Part shown: piece after piece, positions 7,125 through 10,206 of the stretch
How the letters are laid out: each line of letters begins with the position of its first letter
How positions within the stretch are numbered: position 1 is the stretch's first letter
Assembly: GCA_023145315.1 (NCBI GenBank)
Contig: JAGLEA010000086.1
Location: 1-10,206 of the forward strand
Reading direction: 5' to 3'
Source of the DNA: Psychrilyobacter sp.
Lineage (GTDB): Bacteria > Fusobacteriota > Fusobacteriia > Fusobacteriales > Fusobacteriaceae
DNA: 10,206 nt
Translations under genes and position numbers: made by a program
The notes under the pieces: model-generated
Seen by the model: the letters and a program-made list of their open reading frames with translations, nothing else
Told to the model about the DNA's origin: nothing
Database searches by the model: none

Positions 7125-8006
7125 TTGAATAGTAAAAAGAATAGAAATAAAGGATATCTAATGGTATTTTCTTCAACGATGTTTTTTTATCTAATGACTG
7201 TTTTAGTAAAGTTTATAACTGTAGGAGAAAATATTTCTGGGACTCAAGTTTCATTTTTTAGATTTTTCATAGGATTTATAATTGTTAATATTGGAATGAT
7301 GAAAAATGGATATAATATAAAAATGGTAAATAAAAAAGCCGTGCTATCAAGGGCAATACTATCTTCCCTTTCAATATTATTATTCTTTATAGTAATACAA
7401 CATTCTACAGCAACCAAGGGTAACATCTATAATCTTACATATCCTATATTTGTTGTAGCTTTAGGGCCAATTTTTCTCAAAGATGAAAAATGGACTCTTA
7501 AGAGTATAATAGGTGTCATAATCTCTTTTGGAGGGATACTTTTCATATCAGGAATTGGGTTCGGTAGTTTCGAGGCCGTGGATATACTCGGAATAATTAT
7601 GGGAACTATAGCAGGTCTTGGAATTATAGCTCTTAGAGAAGCTAGAAAAACTGATGATCCCAATACGATTCTATTCTATCTAATGGTGAGTGGTCTTATT
7701 ATTACTGCTATTCCCTTTGGAAATACATTTAATATGCCAACCTCTATTGAATGGCTTTATATCATAGGTATGGGTACTTTTTCTTATCTAGGACAATATA
7801 CTCTTACTCATGGGTTCAAGTATGTAAAAGCTGTTGAGGGAAGCCTTATATCTGAAAGTAGAATATTTGTATCAGCTATCTGTGGTGTATTATTTCTTGG
7901 AGAAAAATTTACATATCCAATGTTTATCGGTGGGATACTTATCTTTACAGGAATAGTTGTTGTAAGTGTAGAATGGAAAAAAAAGAAAAATATTACAAAA
8001 GTATAA
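7125..8006 (+). CDS. EamA/DMT-superfamily inner-membrane transporter
   Basis: This 293-residue protein is a drug/metabolite transporter with two EamA repeats and about ten predicted membrane segments, beginning at YLMVFSSTMFFYLMTVLV near residue 11. The first repeat ends near the YPIFVVALGPIFLKDEKW block with the following helices. The second contains YTLTHGFKYVKAVEGSLIS and VLFLGEKFTYPMFIGGILIF, the repeated loop-helix pattern typical of the family. It has a short lysine-rich N-terminus and a KKKK tail at the C-terminus, both expected to be cytoplasmic. No signal peptide is needed. It starts with TTG, supported by its ribosome binding site, 37 bases after the YoaB-like gene, and is the last gene before a strong terminator. 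The family exports or imports amino acids, nucleobases and other metabolites. A purine or pathway product is plausible from context, but the substrate is not readable from the sequence. Confidence 0.93.
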   Translation: MNSKKNRNKGYLMVFSSTMFFYLMTVLVKFITVGENISGTQVSFFRFFIGFIIVNIGMMKNGYNIKMVNKKAVLSRAILSSLSILLFFIVIQHSTATKGNIYNLTYPIFVVALGPIFLKDEKWTLKSIIGVIISFGGILFISGIGFGSFEAVDILGIIMGTIAGLGIIALREARKTDDPNTILFYLMVSGLIITAIPFGNTFNMPTSIEWLYIIGMGTFSYLGQYTLTHGFKYVKAVEGSLISESRIFVSAICGVLFLGEKFTYPMFIGGILIFTGIVVVSVEWKKKKNITKV

Positions 8007-8029
8007 AAATATCATGAATAAAGATTGAG

Positions 8030-8057
8030 AGCTCTAGATTAATTTCTAGAGCTTTTT
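8030..8057 (+). terminator. Rho-independent terminator after the transporter gene
   Basis: A perfect 9-bp stem (AGCTCTAGA / TCTAGAGCT) with a six-base TTAATT loop is followed directly by a TTTTT run at 8053-8057. The stem starts 23 bases after the transporter stop. It closes the rpoN-xdhC-MoeA-like-RidA-EamA unit and isolates it from the housekeeping genes that follow. Confidence 0.92.
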
Positions 8058-8203
8058 ATATATTATACTCTGTATAATGGTATAAATAGTTGTGCAAAGG
8101 ACTATAAATTTAAAGTAGAGATTAAGTAAATTAAAAATAAGTTTTTGAATAATAGGTAAAAAGATAGAAAAGGAAAATATAGTAAAACTATGAATATTAG
8201 ATA

Positions 8204-8212
8204 TGGTATACT
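8204..8212 (+). promoter_or_regulatory. Extended -10 promoter candidate for the pseudouridine synthase gene
   Basis: TGGTATACT is an extended -10 element (TGnTATACT). The -35 region 17 bases upstream (around 8184-8189, AAAACT-like) is weak, which the TG extension can offset. Transcription would start near 8219 and leave a leader of about 44 bases before the ATG at 8263. The rest of the 8058-8262 gap holds another isolated TATAAT (8073-8078) without a usable -35 and no open frame of note. Confidence 0.5.
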
Positions 8213-8246
8213 TTGATGAAGTAAATCGAGGAATAGTAAGTGTAGT

Positions 8247-8254
8247 AAAAGGAG
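8247..8254 (+). promoter_or_regulatory. Ribosome binding site that fixes the pseudouridine synthase start
   Basis: AAAAGGAG ends 8 bases before the ATG at 8263. An upstream in-frame ATG at 8203 has no such site and would overlap the putative promoter. Confidence 0.8.
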
Positions 8255-8262
8255 ATGAAAAG

Positions 8263-9135
8263 ATGGATTATAAAATAACAGAGGAATATGGAAATACTCG
8301 TGTTGATAAATTTGTTAGAAAAAAATATGAAGGTGTTAAATTAGGTGAGATATTCAAATACTTAAGAACAAAAAAAATAAAAGTAAATGGGAAAAAAGTA
8401 GAAGGTAAATATAGACTTCAAGTAGGAGATGTAGTGAATGTATTCTTACGAGATGGAGCTACAAAGGAAAAAGAATTTATAAAATTAAGTGAAAAAGAGA
8501 TGAAATATATAAAAGATGGGATAGTTTTTGAAGATGATAGAGTACTTATTTTTGATAAAAAGCCAAATATGGTAATGCATAAGGGAAGTGGTCATGATTA
8601 TGGACTATCAGAGATGCTAAAAACATATACGAATAACATGAATTTTACATTTGTAAATAGGATAGATAAAGCTACATCTGGAATGATAATAGGAGCAAAA
8701 ACTTTACCTGTAACTAGGGAACTATCAGAAGAAATCCGTGAGAGAAGAGTTGAGAAAAAATACTACATCTTAGTAGATGGGAAGCCAAAACAAAATAAAT
8801 TTACTGTAAATTCATATCTAAAGAAGACAGAAACAAAAGTAGTAGAGCTAGATGAATGGGAAGAAGGAGCAAAAGAAAGTATAAGTTATTTCAAAACTAT
8901 AACAAATGGAAAAAATAGAACTCTATTAGAGGGACTATTAGGAACAGGAAGGACTCATCAACTCCGAGTACAATTAGCTAATGAGAAGATGCCAATTGTA
9001 GGAGATATGAAGTATGGAGTTAGTAAAGAAAGTATGATGTATCTATATTCATACTATGTTAATATACCAAAGTATAATATTGAGATAGAAAGGGAGATAC
9101 CAGAAGTTTTTTTAACAAAGCTAAAGTCTAACTAG
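8263..9135 (+). CDS. RluA-family 23S rRNA pseudouridine synthase with S4 domain
   Basis: This 290-residue cytosolic enzyme converts uridine to pseudouridine in rRNA (RluC/RluD group) after flipping the base into its active site. An S4 RNA-binding domain covers about residues 10-62 (TRVDKFVRKKYEG, LRTKKIKVNGKKV, YRLQVGDVV). The catalytic domain follows with PNMVMHKG, the catalytic motif NRIDKATSG at 132-140 in which D135 is the nucleophile, the EKKYYILVDG strand, and GTGRTHQLR at 227-235. The start at 8263 gives a normal S4 N-terminus, whereas beginning at 8203 would add 20 residues of unrelated sequence. The length and S4 arrangement fit RluC (955/2504/2580-type) better than RluA itself, but the target uridines cannot be read. 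It is separated from the molybdenum operon by a terminator and its own promoter, and lies 58 bases before murE, with which it may be co-transcribed. Confidence 0.93.
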   Translation: MDYKITEEYGNTRVDKFVRKKYEGVKLGEIFKYLRTKKIKVNGKKVEGKYRLQVGDVVNVFLRDGATKEKEFIKLSEKEMKYIKDGIVFEDDRVLIFDKKPNMVMHKGSGHDYGLSEMLKTYTNNMNFTFVNRIDKATSGMIIGAKTLPVTRELSEEIRERRVEKKYYILVDGKPKQNKFTVNSYLKKTETKVVELDEWEEGAKESISYFKTITNGKNRTLLEGLLGTGRTHQLRVQLANEKMPIVGDMKYGVSKESMMYLYSYYVNIPKYNIEIEREIPEVFLTKLKSN

Positions 9136-9161
9136 AATTATAGATTAACTAGGAGTAAAAG

Positions 9162-9218
9162 ATGATTTTAGTTATCCACATAGGAGGGAAGAATTGCAAA
9201 ATATCGATAAAATATTAA
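9162..9218 (+). other. Possible 18-codon leader peptide overlapping the murE start
   Basis: ATG at 9162 is preceded by AGGAG (9151-9155) at a good 6-base spacing and opens 18 codons ending in TAA at 9216-9218. The mini-ORF contains the murE ribosome binding site and overlaps the murE TTG out of frame. The product (MILVIHIGGKNCKISIKY) resembles nothing I recognise. It could be a chance frame, or a translated leader that opens or blocks the murE start. Confidence 0.25.
9182..9188 (+). promoter_or_regulatory. Strong ribosome binding site supporting the TTG start of murE
   Basis: AGGAGGG lies 5 bases before the TTG at 9194. No in-frame ATG or GTG with a site occurs between the upstream stop (9146-9148) and this TTG, and the next in-frame ATG would remove 26 residues of the N-terminal domain. 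Confidence 0.8.
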
Positions 9219-10206
9219 AAAACATAGATTATAAAATAATAAACAATGGTGAAAAAATCGAATATACAGGTATGGAATATGATTCTAGAAAAATAGAAGA
9301 TGGGAATATATTTGTTGCTCTAGACGGTAGTGTAGTGGATGGTCATGATTATATAGAAAAAGCAATTTCATTAGGAGCTAGATGTATAATAGTATCAAAG
9401 GAAGTAGAAATATTAGATAAAAATACAACCTATATATTAGTAAAAAATCTGAGATTACATCTAGGAATAATAGCTTCTAATTTTTATGATTATCCTCAGA
9501 AAAAAATGAAAATTTTAGGAGTTACTGGTACAAATGGTAAAACGACTATAACATATATCATGGATAAAATATTACAAAATATAATGAGAATAGGGACAGT
9601 AGAATATAAAATTGGGGATGAAATAATACCAGCTCCTAATACTACTCCAGAATCATTAGATTTAATAAAAATGTGTGAAAAAGCAGTAGATAAAGGTATA
9701 GAATATCTAGTAATGGAAGTGAGTTCACACGCTTTAGAGATGGGGAGAGTAGATATGTTAGATTTTGATGCTGGAATAATTACTAATCTGACACCTGAAC
9801 ATATGGATTACCATAAAACACTAGAAAATTACTATAATGCTAAAAGAAAATTATTTACAAAATTAATAGATAGATCAAAGGGAGTGTATAATATAGAGGA
9901 TATACACGGAGAAAAACTATATAATGAATTTGGTGGTATAGGTTATGGAGAAAATATAGGAGATTTAAGGGGAAAAATAATAAGTGTAGATAACAAAGAA
10001 CAAGAGATAGAGGTAAGTTATAAAGAAAAAAAATATAAAGTAAAAAGTAGAATGTTAGGAAGATTCAATATGATGAATATATTAGGAGCTATAGGTGGTG
10101 GAATCCAATTGGGCCTACCAATAGAAACTATAATCACAAGATTAGAAGGGCTAAATGGTGTTCCTGGAAGATTTGAAACTGTAGATAGAGGACAAAATTT
10201 TATGGT
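9194..10206 (+). CDS. murE: UDP-N-acetylmuramoyl-tripeptide synthetase MurE, N-terminal and central part (runs off the right edge)
   Basis: From the TTG at 9194 the frame stays open to the window end, giving 337 residues of a protein usually near 480-500. MurE is the cytosolic ATP-dependent ligase that adds the third amino acid to UDP-MurNAc-L-Ala-D-Glu in peptidoglycan synthesis. The N-terminal UDP-binding domain shows GMEYDSRKIEDGNIFVAL (SR-K-v-G-lF-A-pG pattern). The ATP-binding P-loop GVTGTNGKTT is at 109-118. The central domain continues with NTTPES, MEVSSHAL near 174-181, TNLTPEHMDYH at 197-207 and FNMMNILGA from 291. The GVPGRFE segment at about 322-328 opens the C-terminal domain. The motif that tells diaminopimelate (DNPR) from lysine or lanthionine use lies beyond the window, so the added amino acid is unknown. 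It follows the pseudouridine synthase by 58 bases. Confidence 0.95.
   Translation, partial: MQNIDKILKNIDYKIINNGEKIEYTGMEYDSRKIEDGNIFVALDGSVVDGHDYIEKAISLGARCIIVSKEVEILDKNTTYILVKNLRLHLGIIASNFYDYPQKKMKILGVTGTNGKTTITYIMDKILQNIMRIGTVEYKIGDEIIPAPNTTPESLDLIKMCEKAVDKGIEYLVMEVSSHALEMGRVDMLDFDAGIITNLTPEHMDYHKTLENYYNAKRKLFTKLIDRSKGVYNIEDIHGEKLYNEFGGIGYGENIGDLRGKIISVDNKEQEIEVSYKEKKYKVKSRMLGRFNMMNILGAIGGGIQLGLPIETIITRLEGLNGVPGRFETVDRGQNFM

Noticed and set aside
6116..7663. Several minus-strand frames across the MoeA-like, RidA-like and transporter genes
   Set aside because: They are short, rich in Phe/Tyr/Ile, lack ribosome binding sites and lie opposite well-supported genes.
8071..8078. TATAAT with preceding TG just after the transporter terminator
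   Set aside because: No recognisable -35 lies 16-18 bases upstream (that stretch is the terminator T-run and stem) and the TG is not spaced as an extended -10. It is less likely than the TGGTATACT element.
1..10206. Sigma-54 promoters (GG-N10-GC, TGGCAC...TTGC) in front of any gene
   Set aside because: Reading upstream regions by eye found no convincing match; TGGCA words occur only inside genes without a properly spaced GC. A weight-matrix scan would be decisive.
1..10206. CRISPR arrays, insertion sequences, tRNA or rRNA genes, riboswitches
   Set aside because: No spaced direct repeats, transposase motifs, cloverleaf ends or conserved RNA motifs were recognised; nearly all the sequence is explained by protein genes.

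Overview
This is a low-GC, AT-biased bacterial window (AGA arginine codons, AAA/ATA/TTA preference, strong AGGAGG-type ribosome binding sites). All genes are on the + strand. It suggests an anaerobe from Fusobacteriota or the clostridial Firmicutes. The RluA-family protein and the overall style lean slightly towards Fusobacteriota, but nothing in the window settles the lineage.

Region 1 (1-3416) is a tight three-gene run. It holds the C-terminal end of a hydantoinase/dihydropyrimidinase-type amidohydrolase, an 851-residue molybdenum hydroxylase with its two [2Fe-2S] domains fused to the molybdopterin domains, and a canonical RidA enamine/imine deaminase. The run ends in a perfect 10-bp hairpin. 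This combination resembles the anaerobic purine/uric-acid degradation clusters that carry selenium-dependent molybdenum hydroxylases (the xdhD/hyuA/ssnA/ygfK/ygeWXY type).

Region 2 (3417-8057) starts with rpoN (sigma-54). It continues through an XdhC-type cofactor maturation protein, a molybdopterin-binding MoeA-like protein with a four-cysteine tail, a second RidA-family protein lacking the catalytic arginine, and an EamA/DMT membrane transporter. It closes with a textbook Rho-independent terminator at 8030-8057. Spacing is tight from rpoN to the MoeA-like gene, and the last two of these overlap by 4 bases. This suggests that a sigma factor is co-expressed with the enzymes that finish the molybdenum cofactor.

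Region 3 (8058-10206) is housekeeping. It contains an RluA-family 23S rRNA pseudouridine synthase behind its own extended -10 promoter, then murE (peptidoglycan precursor ligase), which starts with TTG and runs off the right edge.

How the genes would work together is inference. The hydroxylase oxidises a purine-like heterocycle, XdhC and the MoeA-like protein equip it with active cofactor, the hydantoinase opens a cyclic amide or ureide ring, and RidA clears reactive 2-aminoacrylate-type intermediates. The transporter may move a substrate or product, and sigma-54 may tie the pathway to an activator outside the window. No FAD subunit, SelD/SelA, sigma-54 activator, mobile element, tRNA, rRNA or CRISPR array is visible. 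No gene-free stretch exceeds 300 bases; the largest gap is 8007-8262.
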